Origin: JAHRVQ01 sp051278195
GTDB taxonomy: Bacteria; Pseudomonadota; Gammaproteobacteria; Pseudomonadales; Azotimanducaceae
Length of the DNA: 64,000 nucleotides
NCBI GenBank assembly: GCA_051278195.1
Contig: JBNMQM010000021.1
Location: 1-64,000 of the forward strand
Direction: 5' to 3'
In this document: piece by piece, positions 44,501 to 51,952 of the stretch
Numbering within the stretch: the stretch's first letter is position 1
Layout of the letters: each line of letters begins with the position of its first letter
The notes under the pieces: generated by a model
What the model saw: the letters and a program-made list of their open reading frames with translations, nothing else
Databases searched by the model: none
Told to the model about the DNA's origin: nothing
Made by a program: the position numbers and the translations under genes

Positions 44501-44979
44501 ACTGCAGATGCGCCGCCCGATAGGATCTCGACACGTTCGATAAGTCCTGATGGTATCGTGGAAACATCTACAGCAGAGGTGCCTTCGATACCAGCAACAT
44601 GTCGCCGACCGTTAACGAGTGTCAATGTTCGCTCAATGCCAAGACCCCGTAGGTTAAGTGCAGAGCCACCAATGTTATTGACTGCACTATCGTCCAGATT
44701 GTTCGCGCCTGTATCTAGCGAGTTGGCCGCTGTCACGCTCGACAGCAATGCAGGGTTGTCATTCAGTATTTCAGCGATATCGCCTTGACCGCCATAGGTC
44801 AGTTCTTCCGCCGAAAACGAAGTAACAGGTTGCGCACTGTTGGAGTTGGATTTAATCCTCGACCCAGTGACGATGACCTCTTCTAAAGTAGGTTCTTCCT
44901 CTGCGATTGCGGGCAGCCCTGCGGTCAGGGTTGCGAGCAATGTAAGGTAAGAAAAGTGAGTTATAGTTTTGTTACGCAT
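41590..44979 (-). CDS. TonB-dependent outer-membrane receptor
   Basis: 1129 residues, complete. Signal peptide MRNKTITHFSYLTLLATLTAGLPAIA, TonB-box-like LEEVIVTGSRI (residues about 33-43), plug domain (VTSFSAEELTYGGQGDIAEILNDNPALLS; LNLRGLGIERTLTLVNGRRHVAG; SGGASAVYGSDALTGVVNFILK), then a long 22-strand beta barrel ending in AYLGLTYRLM. The plug sequence resembles the large receptors of marine gammaproteobacteria that take up oligosaccharides or other organic ligands rather than classical siderophore receptors. Ligand unknown. Its promoter carries a sigma-54 element, and the gene converges on the guanidine-type operon. Confidence 0.93.
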   Translation of the reverse strand: MRNKTITHFSYLTLLATLTAGLPAIAEEEPTLEEVIVTGSRIKSNSNSAQPVTSFSAEELTYGGQGDIAEILNDNPALLSSVTAANSLDTGANNLDDSAVNNIGGSALNLRGLGIERTLTLVNGRRHVAGIEGTSAVDVSTIPSGLIERVEILSGGASAVYGSDALTGVVNFILKDNYEGFEITAQAGTADSYGTERLSALGGLNFDEGRGNITVSFQYERDDGLLTGDRSFLANNGISDDDQNPALRFQSGEITSGGTPNMAQFYDFATTGRFNSGLRIPSQDDFVADYTTEFGTAPTLSAAEQALFSRASSAPPRAILPGRTFNITSPYGVVALGDFGTEVPLGSEPDLDGNGTSDCLQSFTGYNSSLDGASAFGIAGGCWAIGADGSVNPYQDGLVAGSFNHFGASDSFIRPNDTHIIPEKEQFSIDVNGHYELTDNMTAFWESKYVHSKSEIFERAHNFTDLLFGAPDNPYLPAALAAFANNGGLGFGGIDGGLHVSRDSDDWGKNATTSERDIIRFVGGIEGSFKNHDYEVSVNYGRFEREMIDREEVVMDRFFAAIDAVTDPTTGEVVCRSDLDSTAYPRSTPFDIPQYVGGGNLSSFFTFTPGDGQCQPMNIWGGRGAMSQASIDFVTSDREIEETIEQFVVSAFATGDTGSYFSLPGGAVSYVVGFEYREEKTEQTFGNFDKGILPVSGVTFDGQAFSAGDLVGSVSEAKSLGPTPSTRLLDSASDYSFTDFYIEVSAPILSGVLGAEELTVEGAFRQSDNSEFGSNDTYKLGVVYAPIQDVQFRYTFSEATRVPNLFELFSPEQGARFRPADPCDAINIGTAANPTLRQANCTSDLQANGVAAANIFDGSGNYAFEDPLSAGFPGAVGGNPGLTPETAETESIGVIITPSMLPGLALSIDLISIEIEDAIVSVSSQNIVDQCYDAASLTNSFCSLISRNDSPTSAQSGGLDFIRQVQLNFGSAEYKGIDYILSYDFGIADFNFLAALNYTDVKTLEFNEGGTVDDELGEMRRPEKSGTFSFTGSYGPGAVTWSTSYLSQQTLAYEDGVEIETAFANFGADGFTDDDTYIHDIRATYLWDSITFFGGLNNVTDEEPYSTERAYPVSPVGRYAYLGLTYRLM

Positions 44980-45017
44980 AACGTTTGCCTCCCAACAGTT
45001 TATGTTGATGGCGTTAT

Positions 45018-45033
45018 CGCAATTACTATGCCA
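45018..45033 (-). promoter_or_regulatory. Sigma-54 promoter of the TonB receptor
   Basis: Minus strand TGGCAT, AGTAA, TTGCG, with GG (45032-45031) and GC (45020-45019) exactly ten bases apart and the start codon about 40 bp downstream. Confidence 0.7.
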
Positions 45034-45485
45034 AAGCCTGTGGAATACTTCGTATTAATCGAAGGGTAATGTCTAGCAGGGCTGCAGAAAAGAGCACTGC
45101 TTTTGTGCGCCGCTTTAGGGAAACGTTAGTGCCAACATTGTGCGCTGCGATTCATCGGGGGGCGAAAAGAAAATCTGTTGCAATTCCAAAACGGTGCGCT
45201 TCACCAATTTGACGCACCAAATGGCTAAATATTTTTAGTCCGTTCACCACTCGGCCGCCAACTCAGGAATTCAAGTTAGATCCCGCCACATCTGTCCCGT
45301 TGTCCCAAGGGCGCCATAAGTTTGTGCGCGCCCGTCCTTACCGCACACCTTTGGGACGAAATTCGCTCAGCAATGCCAGAACCGCGGCCTCAACGCGCGG
45401 CACACTAATTGCTATATCACCTGTGACACCAATTTCTAAAACCAGTTCACATAACCAGTTCCCATAACAATGCTAGTAGCCATGA
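45034..45485. other. Divergent intergenic region with possible NtrC site
   Basis: About 450 bp between the TonB receptor (minus) and the HupE-like gene (plus). GGTGCG (45193-45198) and CGCACC (45213-45218) form an inverted repeat, and GCACCAAATGG resembles the NtrC half-site GCACCAAAATGG. This is 160-185 bp upstream of the sigma-54 element, a usual enhancer distance. A 14-bp near-duplication (ACCAGTTCACATA / ACCAGTTCCCATA) lies at 45441-45468. No gene recognised. Confidence 0.4.
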
Positions 45486-46652
45486 GTGACCAGAATCTTT
45501 AAGCATCCATCCACATTGATCAAATCGCTGATGCTGGCGTGCTGCTTGCTGTCGGGCGTATCTGTGCAGGCTCATATGCTTAATATGACCAACATAGGTA
45601 TCACGGTCGATGCGGAGCAGCAGGCTGTCATTACGCTACGGATCGACCTTGGCCAGTCATTGATGACGGCAGAAGCCTATTGGGGCGCGACCCAAGCGAT
45701 AGGTGTAGAGCAACGCGAACTATTACAACCCACGTTAGATCGGCTCGGCCGAGATCTAAGCTTTTTGCTCGATGGCAAAGTCCAGCGACCGCAGCTAACC
45801 GGGTTTGAAATATCGGCCACATCACTGGCTGCCATCCAAAATCCGCTTACGCCACAAATGGCAACACTCTACTACCAACTAGATGTCAGTGGCGGTACGC
45901 ATCTGAATGTGCAGTTAGCGGATCAATTGGAAATTCCCTGGCCGTGTCTGATGAAGATCGATATCGCCGGGCAAGCACTGCCACAGTCACGCTTATTAAC
46001 CAATGTCGACAGGCTATCGCGTGACACGCTGCTATCTTCAAGTGCAGGCAACCTTGAGACGGATAGCCTGGCCCAGCTGGCCTATGGCTGGTCCAGACTG
46101 GCCCCGGAATTCACCTGGGTCGCCGTGGGTTTTCAGCACATTGTGCCCAATGGCCTGGATCATATGTTGTTCATCCTGGGATTGTTCTTTCTCGCCGGGG
46201 GCTGGCGCCCGCTACTGCTGCAGGTAACGGGTTTCACGTTAGCGCACTCGCTTACTCTGGGTATGTCGATGGTCGGCATCATCAGTTTACCGATGAGCAT
46301 TGTTGAACCGCTGATTGCGCTCTCTATTGTTTATGTCGCGATCGACAATCTTTTTGCGACAACGCTAGCCCGCTGGCGATTAATGATCGTTTGTCTGTTT
46401 GGATTGCTACATGGTCTTGGTTTTGCTTCGGTGTTAGCCAACATTGGGCTGCCTCAAGATCAATTTCTATTATCGCTGGGGCTTTTTAATCTAGGCGTGG
46501 AGCTCGGTCAGCTGGCTGTTATCGCTGGCGCCTTTCTTACGGTGGGCTGGTTCCGTCGCCAGACCTGGTACCAATCGAATATCGCACAGCCGGCAACTAT
46601 TGCTATCGCAGGCACTGGCGCTTACTGGTTTCTAAAGAGGATTGTTTTTTAA
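45486..46652 (+). CDS. HupE/UreJ-family membrane protein
   Basis: 388 residues from a GTG start. Signal peptide ending SVQA, a periplasmic beta domain to about residue 205, then seven or so membrane helices with the HupE/UreJ_2 signature: GFQHIVPNGLDHMLFILGLF, FTLAHSLTLGMS, VEPLIALSIVYVA, LFGLLHGLGFA. Family members are linked to nickel handling for hydrogenase or urease, though this long periplasmic type is uncharacterised. First gene of a six-gene run with overlapping or near-touching ends; its stop overlaps the next ATG. Confidence 0.8.
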   Translation: MTRIFKHPSTLIKSLMLACCLLSGVSVQAHMLNMTNIGITVDAEQQAVITLRIDLGQSLMTAEAYWGATQAIGVEQRELLQPTLDRLGRDLSFLLDGKVQRPQLTGFEISATSLAAIQNPLTPQMATLYYQLDVSGGTHLNVQLADQLEIPWPCLMKIDIAGQALPQSRLLTNVDRLSRDTLLSSSAGNLETDSLAQLAYGWSRLAPEFTWVAVGFQHIVPNGLDHMLFILGLFFLAGGWRPLLLQVTGFTLAHSLTLGMSMVGIISLPMSIVEPLIALSIVYVAIDNLFATTLARWRLMIVCLFGLLHGLGFASVLANIGLPQDQFLLSLGLFNLGVELGQLAVIAGAFLTVGWFRRQTWYQSNIAQPATIAIAGTGAYWFLKRIVF

Positions 46653-47644
46653 TGAGCTCGACAGAACTAACACATCGAACTAATAAACCGGGTGCTATCC
46701 TCGGCATTGCAGTCTTCGCCGCCAGCCTATTTATGGTGGAGCACGCTATCTCGATGGTAACCACGCCGCTAAATTTTGCGACCGAGGACGCTGCCCCAGG
46801 CACCTTCCCAGATACTTGGATACATGGTTCGAAGTCTGCTATGGATAACGAGGACCCTGCAGTTCAGGTTCATGCCTATAACGACCACACGTATATCCTG
46901 CGAGAAAACAAGGCGATTAACTACGAAGGCGCCTTTATGTACCTGTTATTCGGCAACAAAAAGGCGTTGTTGATTGATCAGGGTTCAACCGCATCGGCAG
47001 CACTGTTTCCTTTACGTGACGTCGTTGATGGCATCATCAGTGAATGGGAGGCGAAGCACGGCCAGAAAACGACACTCATTGTTGCCAACAGTCATTTGCA
47101 CGGCGATCACTATGCGGCGTGGAATCAATTCGTGGACCGTCCCGATACTTTGATGGTGGGTCTCACCCATGAAGAAGTCATGGACTACTGGGGATTCAGC
47201 AATTACCCCGAGCAACGTATTGAATACGATCTGGGTGGTCGAACCTTCATCGTCACTGGGACGCCCGGTCACCAGAGTTCAGAACTCGCCATGTACGACA
47301 CCTGGACCGATCTTCTTTACACCGGCGACATGTTCTATCGCGGTCGACTCTATCTTGAGGATTGGGATGCCTGGGCCGCCAGTATTAAGCGGGTACGTAA
47401 GTTAGCAGACGAGTACCCGGTGACCCACCTGATCAACAATCACATTGAAATGACCAACACGGCCAAGGTGGACTATCCCATTGGTACCAACTGGCAGCCG
47501 GACGAACCGCCGATGCAGATGACGCTCAAAATGCTCGATATCGCGGTCGATGCCATTGATGACGTTAACGGTCCGGGTATCTACAAGTATGACGACTTCA
47601 TGTTGTACAACGAAATTCCCTGGGCATATACGACGGACCAATGA
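46652..47644 (+). CDS. Membrane-anchored or secreted MBL-fold hydrolase, active-site complete
   Basis: 330 residues. An N-terminal hydrophobic segment (about 13-36) anchors or exports it. MBL metal ligands are all present: H148-L-H150-G-D152-H153, GTPGHQSSE (second-site His), LLYTGDMFY (bridging Asp) and a final His in LINNHIEM. Its paralogue follows immediately with a 4-bp overlap. Located between a HupE-like transporter and an ABC importer, it may hydrolyse an extracytoplasmic substrate before uptake. Substrate unknown. Confidence 0.85.
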   Translation: MSSTELTHRTNKPGAILGIAVFAASLFMVEHAISMVTTPLNFATEDAAPGTFPDTWIHGSKSAMDNEDPAVQVHAYNDHTYILRENKAINYEGAFMYLLFGNKKALLIDQGSTASAALFPLRDVVDGIISEWEAKHGQKTTLIVANSHLHGDHYAAWNQFVDRPDTLMVGLTHEEVMDYWGFSNYPEQRIEYDLGGRTFIVTGTPGHQSSELAMYDTWTDLLYTGDMFYRGRLYLEDWDAWAASIKRVRKLADEYPVTHLINNHIEMTNTAKVDYPIGTNWQPDEPPMQMTLKMLDIAVDAIDDVNGPGIYKYDDFMLYNEIPWAYTTDQ

Positions 47645-48630
47645 GGCAGGATCAAATGGTGAAAATGACAATCATATTGCTGGCTCTGCTATTGAGTGAG
47701 ACAACCATGGCAGCACTCGATTTTACAGATAGTGGCCCGGCGCCTGGCAACATGCGGTTTGCATGGGTCCATGGCAGCTTGTCGGCTAAAGCCAATACCG
47801 ATGTGAGAGTGCAGGTGCACCGTTATAACGAGCACACCTACATGTTGCGCCAGAACCCCGCTGTACATTGGGAGGCCCCCTTTATGTATCTGCTGTTTGG
47901 CGAGAAGCAGGTGGTTTTGCTGGATAGCGGTGCGACCTCGGAGGAAGACTATTTTCCGCTACGACAGACTGTGGATGCACTTATTGAACGGTGGCAGCAG
48001 GCTAACGATATCAGTGATGTGCAGTTGATTGTGCTGCCGCTTGGCTCCGAACTATCGCAGACAGAAGGGCTGGGACAGTTTAAAGGTCGAGCGAATACCA
48101 GGGTTATGGCCGCAACCGCGGGCGGTCGAGAGGCACTGATGGCAGGCAAAGATAGCATCTCCTTTGATCTTGGTGGACGCGACCTAACGCTGCTTAAAAC
48201 CCCGGGTCTTGATGAGTTTGCCATCACGCTTTACGACCCTTGGACTGACCTTATGTTTACTGGCAATACCTTTTATGCAGGCCGTTTAGTGATTCGAAAT
48301 TTCAACGCCTATAAGGACAGTCTAAAGCGCTTGGTAGCCTTTTCCGATGAGCAGCCGGTGAAATGGATCATGGGTGGCCGAATTGAGATGAGTGACTACC
48401 CAGGTGTCGACTATCGGTTGCGCAGTAATTTTCGCCCCCGTGAGCACTCGTTACAGATACCGGCCTCCTTGCTCCGCGAAGGCTACGACATTGTGCACCT
48501 CATCAATGGCACACAAGACATTCGTATCCATGATGAGTTTATCGTCATGAATGGCGTTGGGCGCGGCGCGCGAGATCACGGTTGGCCAACCTATACCCCG
48601 GAAAGATTCCGTCGGGTCAGGTTGCGTTAG
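47641..48630 (+). CDS. MBL-fold paralogue lacking all metal ligands (probable pseudo-enzyme)
   Basis: 329 residues with a signal peptide (MVKMTIILLALLLSETTMA). Collinear with the preceding protein: WVHGS, VQVHRYNEHTYMLRQN, FMYLLFG, YDPWTDLMFTGNTFYAGRL. But the HxHxDH block is replaced by G-S-E-L-S-Q (135-140), PGH by PGL, TGD by TGN, and the final NH by GR. The fold is conserved across its whole length with an intact reading frame, so it is retained as a non-catalytic protein rather than a decaying gene. It could be a binding subunit or partner of its sister enzyme. Confidence 0.85.
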   Translation: MRQDQMVKMTIILLALLLSETTMAALDFTDSGPAPGNMRFAWVHGSLSAKANTDVRVQVHRYNEHTYMLRQNPAVHWEAPFMYLLFGEKQVVLLDSGATSEEDYFPLRQTVDALIERWQQANDISDVQLIVLPLGSELSQTEGLGQFKGRANTRVMAATAGGREALMAGKDSISFDLGGRDLTLLKTPGLDEFAITLYDPWTDLMFTGNTFYAGRLVIRNFNAYKDSLKRLVAFSDEQPVKWIMGGRIEMSDYPGVDYRLRSNFRPREHSLQIPASLLREGYDIVHLINGTQDIRIHDEFIVMNGVGRGARDHGWPTYTPERFRRVRLR

Positions 48631-48654
48631 ATACTAACAATGAAGGGAAACACT

Positions 48655-49623
48655 ATGTCGAAGAGAATCTTGATTACATTGCTCGCTGCGCTTGTTATGT
48701 GCAGTGCGCAGGCCGAACCACTGCGTATTGGTTATAGCGATTGGCCTGGCTGGGTAGGTTGGGAAATCGCCGTCGAGAATGGTTGGTTTGAAGAAGCCGG
48801 TGTGGAAGTTGAATTTGAATGGTTCGACTACGTCGCATCAATGGATGCATTTGCTGCCGGCCAGCTAGATGCGGTTGGCATGACTAATGGAGATACTCTC
48901 GTCACTGGATCTGCGGGCGCACAGGGCGTCATGGTGTTGCTCCACGATTATAGTAACGGCAACGATATGATCGTCGCCGCCCCCGGCATCAAGTCGGTCG
49001 CAGATCTTGAAGGTAAAAAAGTTGGTGTCGAAATTGGCTTTGTTAGCCATCTGTTGTTACTGAATGCGCTCGAAAAAGTGGGTTTGAGTGAAGCGGACGT
49101 CGAGCTTGTGAATGTGCCGACCAACGAGACGCCGCAGGTGCTTGCTTCCGGTGATGTTGATGCCATTGTCGCGTGGCAACCCAGTTCATCTCTGGCGCTT
49201 CAGTCGCTTCCCGGTTCGACAGCTGTTTACACATCCGCCGATGAGCCTGGGTTGATTTATGACCTGTTAGTTGTTTCACCCGTGAGTCTCGCTCAAAATC
49301 GATCAGAGTGGCGCACAGTGGTGGATGTCTGGTACCGCATTGTTGATTACATTGAAGATCCAGCGACCCGTGCTAATGCGATAGCGATTATGGCCGCCAG
49401 AGTTGGTTTGTCCGCGGAAGAGTACGAACCCTTTCTTGCGGGTACTCGGATTCTCAGCCGCGAGGAAGCCAATGCTTACTTTGTCGACAAATCTGGCTTT
49501 GAATCGCTGTATGGTTCAACCCGAATCGCCGATGCTTTTAATGTGAAGTATCAGGCGTATTCAGAACCGCAGGTTATCGAACAATATATTGATTCAGGTT
49601 TGACGATGCCTGCGGAAGACTAG
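48655..49623 (+). CDS. ABC transporter substrate-binding protein (NitT/TauT/NMT1 type)
   Basis: 322 residues from ATG 48655, which has AAGGGA seven bases upstream. Signal peptide MSKRILITLLAALVMCSAQA. NMT1/SsuA-like fold: LRIGYSDWPGWVGWEIAVENGWFEEAGVEVEF, AAGQLDAVGMTNGDTL, LEGKKVGVEIGFVSHLLL, GDVDAIVAWQPSSSLAL. Such periplasmic proteins bind nitrate, sulfonates, pyrimidines or related small molecules. Homologues are also common near urea/guanidine carboxylase genes, so a nitrogen compound is plausible (inference). Confidence 0.88.
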   Translation: MSKRILITLLAALVMCSAQAEPLRIGYSDWPGWVGWEIAVENGWFEEAGVEVEFEWFDYVASMDAFAAGQLDAVGMTNGDTLVTGSAGAQGVMVLLHDYSNGNDMIVAAPGIKSVADLEGKKVGVEIGFVSHLLLLNALEKVGLSEADVELVNVPTNETPQVLASGDVDAIVAWQPSSSLALQSLPGSTAVYTSADEPGLIYDLLVVSPVSLAQNRSEWRTVVDVWYRIVDYIEDPATRANAIAIMAARVGLSAEEYEPFLAGTRILSREEANAYFVDKSGFESLYGSTRIADAFNVKYQAYSEPQVIEQYIDSGLTMPAED

Positions 49624-49627
49624 GTCG

Positions 49628-50557
49628 ATGAATTCAATCCATTCGGGCAGGCTTCTGGTTGTCGCGTCATTCATGCTGCCGCTGCTGATCTGGTCTGCAG
49701 TTAGCTACTTGCCATTTATTTGGCACCCTAACGTAAAGATTACATTGCCCGGTGATGTCGCTTATTTTCGTGAAGGTATGCAGATAGAACGCGACCGCTT
49801 TGAAGCTGAGGCAGAGACAGTGAGACAATCTGGCCTCGTTGTACCTGAAGGCTATCGAGCCAATCCGGTTTACTTGCCCGCACCTCATGAAGTGTTCCGC
49901 GCCATGTATACATCTTTTAGCACTGAGCCTAAGCGGCGCAGTGAGCAATGGCTGCATGAAAGCTTGTGGCATAGCATCACCATTATCTTCTGGGGCTTTA
50001 CGCTCTCATCGGTATTCGGCATACCGCTTGGCATCCTCTGCGGAGCCTATTCGAGGATGTCGAAGTTGTTTGAACCCTTTATAGAATTCTTTCGTTACTT
50101 CCCTGCACCGGCATTTGGTGCGCTCGCGGTTGCGATTCTGGGTATTCACGATGCGCCGAAGATTGCGATTATTTTTATCGGCACATTTTTCCAGCAGGTA
50201 CTTATTGTGGCGAATACCACCCGCATGATTGATCCAGCGCTGATCGAGGCGGCAAGAACCCTAGGCGCGAGCCGTCGAGCTGTGTTGCTGCGAGTCGTTG
50301 TGCCCGGTGTTTTGCCGAACCTGTTTCGTGACAGTCGGATTTTGTTGGGTTGGGCCTGGACCTATCTGATCGTTGCGGAGTTGATCGGTACGAGTTCAGG
50401 CATCACCTGGTTTATCACTCAGCAAGCCCGCTACAAGAATTTTGATAACGTGTTCGCGGCCATCATAATGATAGGTCTTATCGGGCTGGCAACGGATTTG
50501 ATCTTGTCGCGTTTTGGTATGCGGCTATTTCGATGGCATAAAGGTGCCGCCTCGTGA
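49628..50557 (+). CDS. ABC transporter permease (NitT/TauT type)
   Basis: 309 residues with one N-terminal helix, an unusually long periplasmic stretch (about residues 35-110), then five helices. The EAA loop reads EAARTLGASRRAVLLRVVVPGVLPNLF. Starts 4 bp after the binding-protein stop and overlaps the ATPase gene by 4 bp. Confidence 0.88.
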   Translation: MNSIHSGRLLVVASFMLPLLIWSAVSYLPFIWHPNVKITLPGDVAYFREGMQIERDRFEAEAETVRQSGLVVPEGYRANPVYLPAPHEVFRAMYTSFSTEPKRRSEQWLHESLWHSITIIFWGFTLSSVFGIPLGILCGAYSRMSKLFEPFIEFFRYFPAPAFGALAVAILGIHDAPKIAIIFIGTFFQQVLIVANTTRMIDPALIEAARTLGASRRAVLLRVVVPGVLPNLFRDSRILLGWAWTYLIVAELIGTSSGITWFITQQARYKNFDNVFAAIIMIGLIGLATDLILSRFGMRLFRWHKGAAS

Positions 50558-51414
50558 TCGAACAAGAAGATGTTGTCACCCGTCTTGAGCGGCTCAAAAG
50601 CCGACCTTTGATTTTGGAGTTGGATGGCCTGAGTAAACAATTTGGTCCCGACCTGACGATACTGAAGGATGTATCACTGGGCATTCACCGCCGGGAGTTT
50701 CTGACCGTGATTGGGCCATCTGGATGTGGTAAATCAACCTTGGCCCGCATCTTGGCCGGACTCGAGACGATTACGAGTGGCGAAGCACGGATCAGTGGCG
50801 AGCCTATCCTAGGCCCAGGACCCGACCGGGGTATGGTGTTTCAAAAATACACCCTCTTTCCGTGGCTCACGGTAAAGCAGAATGTGATGTTTGGTTTAAC
50901 CGCGCAGGGAGCAAGCAAGGGTCACGCAGAAGGTGAAGCGCGGGAGTGGATTGAAGTGATCGGTCTGACTAAATTTGCGGAGCACTACCCTCATCAGCTT
51001 TCCGGTGGCATGCAACAACGGGTTGCCATTGCCCGCTCACTTGCCACCCGACCTAAAGTCTTGTTAATGGATGAACCGTTCGGCGCTCTGGATGCCCAGA
51101 CGCGACTGCGCATGCAACAGCACTTGATTGAGATCTGGCAAAACATTGATGTCACAGTCATCTTTATCACTCATGATTTGGATGAAGCCATCTATCTGGC
51201 GGATCGGATATTGGTACTAAAACCGAATCCCGGCGAAATTCAGGCCTTGATTGACGTGCCGCTTCCTAGACCACGCCTTCCCGAGCATCTGCAAACCACT
51301 GAGTTTACGTCCTTAAAAGAACAGCTTGGTGAACTGATTCATAGTCATCATCCGGTGGAAGAAGATGAACCGCTACACATATTTCGCATGACAAAGGTCG
51401 ATGATGACGTCTGA
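50554..51414 (+). CDS. ABC transporter ATP-binding protein
   Basis: 286 residues with Walker A GPSGCGKST (about 54-62), Q-loop VFQKYTLFPW, signature LSGGMQQR, Walker B VLLMDEPFGALD, and H-loop FITHDLDEA. The SsuB/TauB/NrtD-like sequence matches the permease and binding protein. Last gene of the operon that starts at 45486. Confidence 0.9.
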   Translation: MIEQEDVVTRLERLKSRPLILELDGLSKQFGPDLTILKDVSLGIHRREFLTVIGPSGCGKSTLARILAGLETITSGEARISGEPILGPGPDRGMVFQKYTLFPWLTVKQNVMFGLTAQGASKGHAEGEAREWIEVIGLTKFAEHYPHQLSGGMQQRVAIARSLATRPKVLLMDEPFGALDAQTRLRMQQHLIEIWQNIDVTVIFITHDLDEAIYLADRILVLKPNPGEIQALIDVPLPRPRLPEHLQTTEFTSLKEQLGELIHSHHPVEEDEPLHIFRMTKVDDDV

Positions 51415-51432
51415 TGACTTTTTGGGTAGCCT

Positions 51433-51466
51433 ACTTATTAGGCCGACTTATTAGGCCGACGTATTG
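51433..51466. repeat. 13-bp tandem repeat, about 2.6 copies
   Basis: ACTTATTAGGCCG twice, then ACGTATTGG, 18 bp after the ATPase stop codon. Confidence 0.9.
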
Positions 51467-51553
51467 GGTCTATCTATAGGTACGGGCTGACCCCTTTACC
51501 CGTCGATGGGATTTCATTACAGTCATTGCGAGTTTTAGTAACGGCATAGGGTA

Positions 51554-51952
51554 ATGAAATCAAAAGCAATCGATTGGGTAAGAGCGCCAATGTGGTGTCT
51601 GATATCTGTATGGGCACCATGACCTTTGGCGCCGCTGCTGCTGAGAAAACCGCCTTCGAGATTCTTGACCGTTGCTATGATGCCGGTATCGACTTTTTCG
51701 ATGCGGCTGAGAATTATCCCGTACCACCTGACCCCAAGTGGGCCGGCGCAACAGAAGAAATTGTGAGCCGATGGCTTAAGACAAAATCTCGCGATTCGGT
51801 ATTCATCGCCACCAAGGTCTCCGGCCCTAGTCATGGTAAAGCGCTTTATTAATCAAAAATCTGTTGCTTCGACGATTGTCGGCGCAACGCACTCCGATCA
51901 ACTGGACGAAAACCCACATGTATCCAATGGGCTAAAAAGGCGAAGGTCGTGA
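51554..51952 (+). pseudogene. Aldo/keto reductase remnant with internal deletion
   Basis: An N-terminal piece reads LGKSANVVSDICMGTMTFG, then FEILDRCYDAGIDFFDAAENYPVPPDP, ATEEIVSRWLK and SVFIATKVSGPSHGK, typical of the first 100 residues of aldo/keto reductases with catalytic Asp and Tyr region. After a stop, another frame gives RFINQKSVASTIVGATHSDQLDEN, the C-terminal NADPH-binding block. Roughly 200 middle residues are missing and the start is out of frame. Non-functional. Confidence 0.75.

Noticed and set aside
42200..44788. Several open frames antisense or out of frame within the TonB receptor
   Set aside because: Shadow frames of a gene with strong codon bias; no ribosome sites or homologous motifs.
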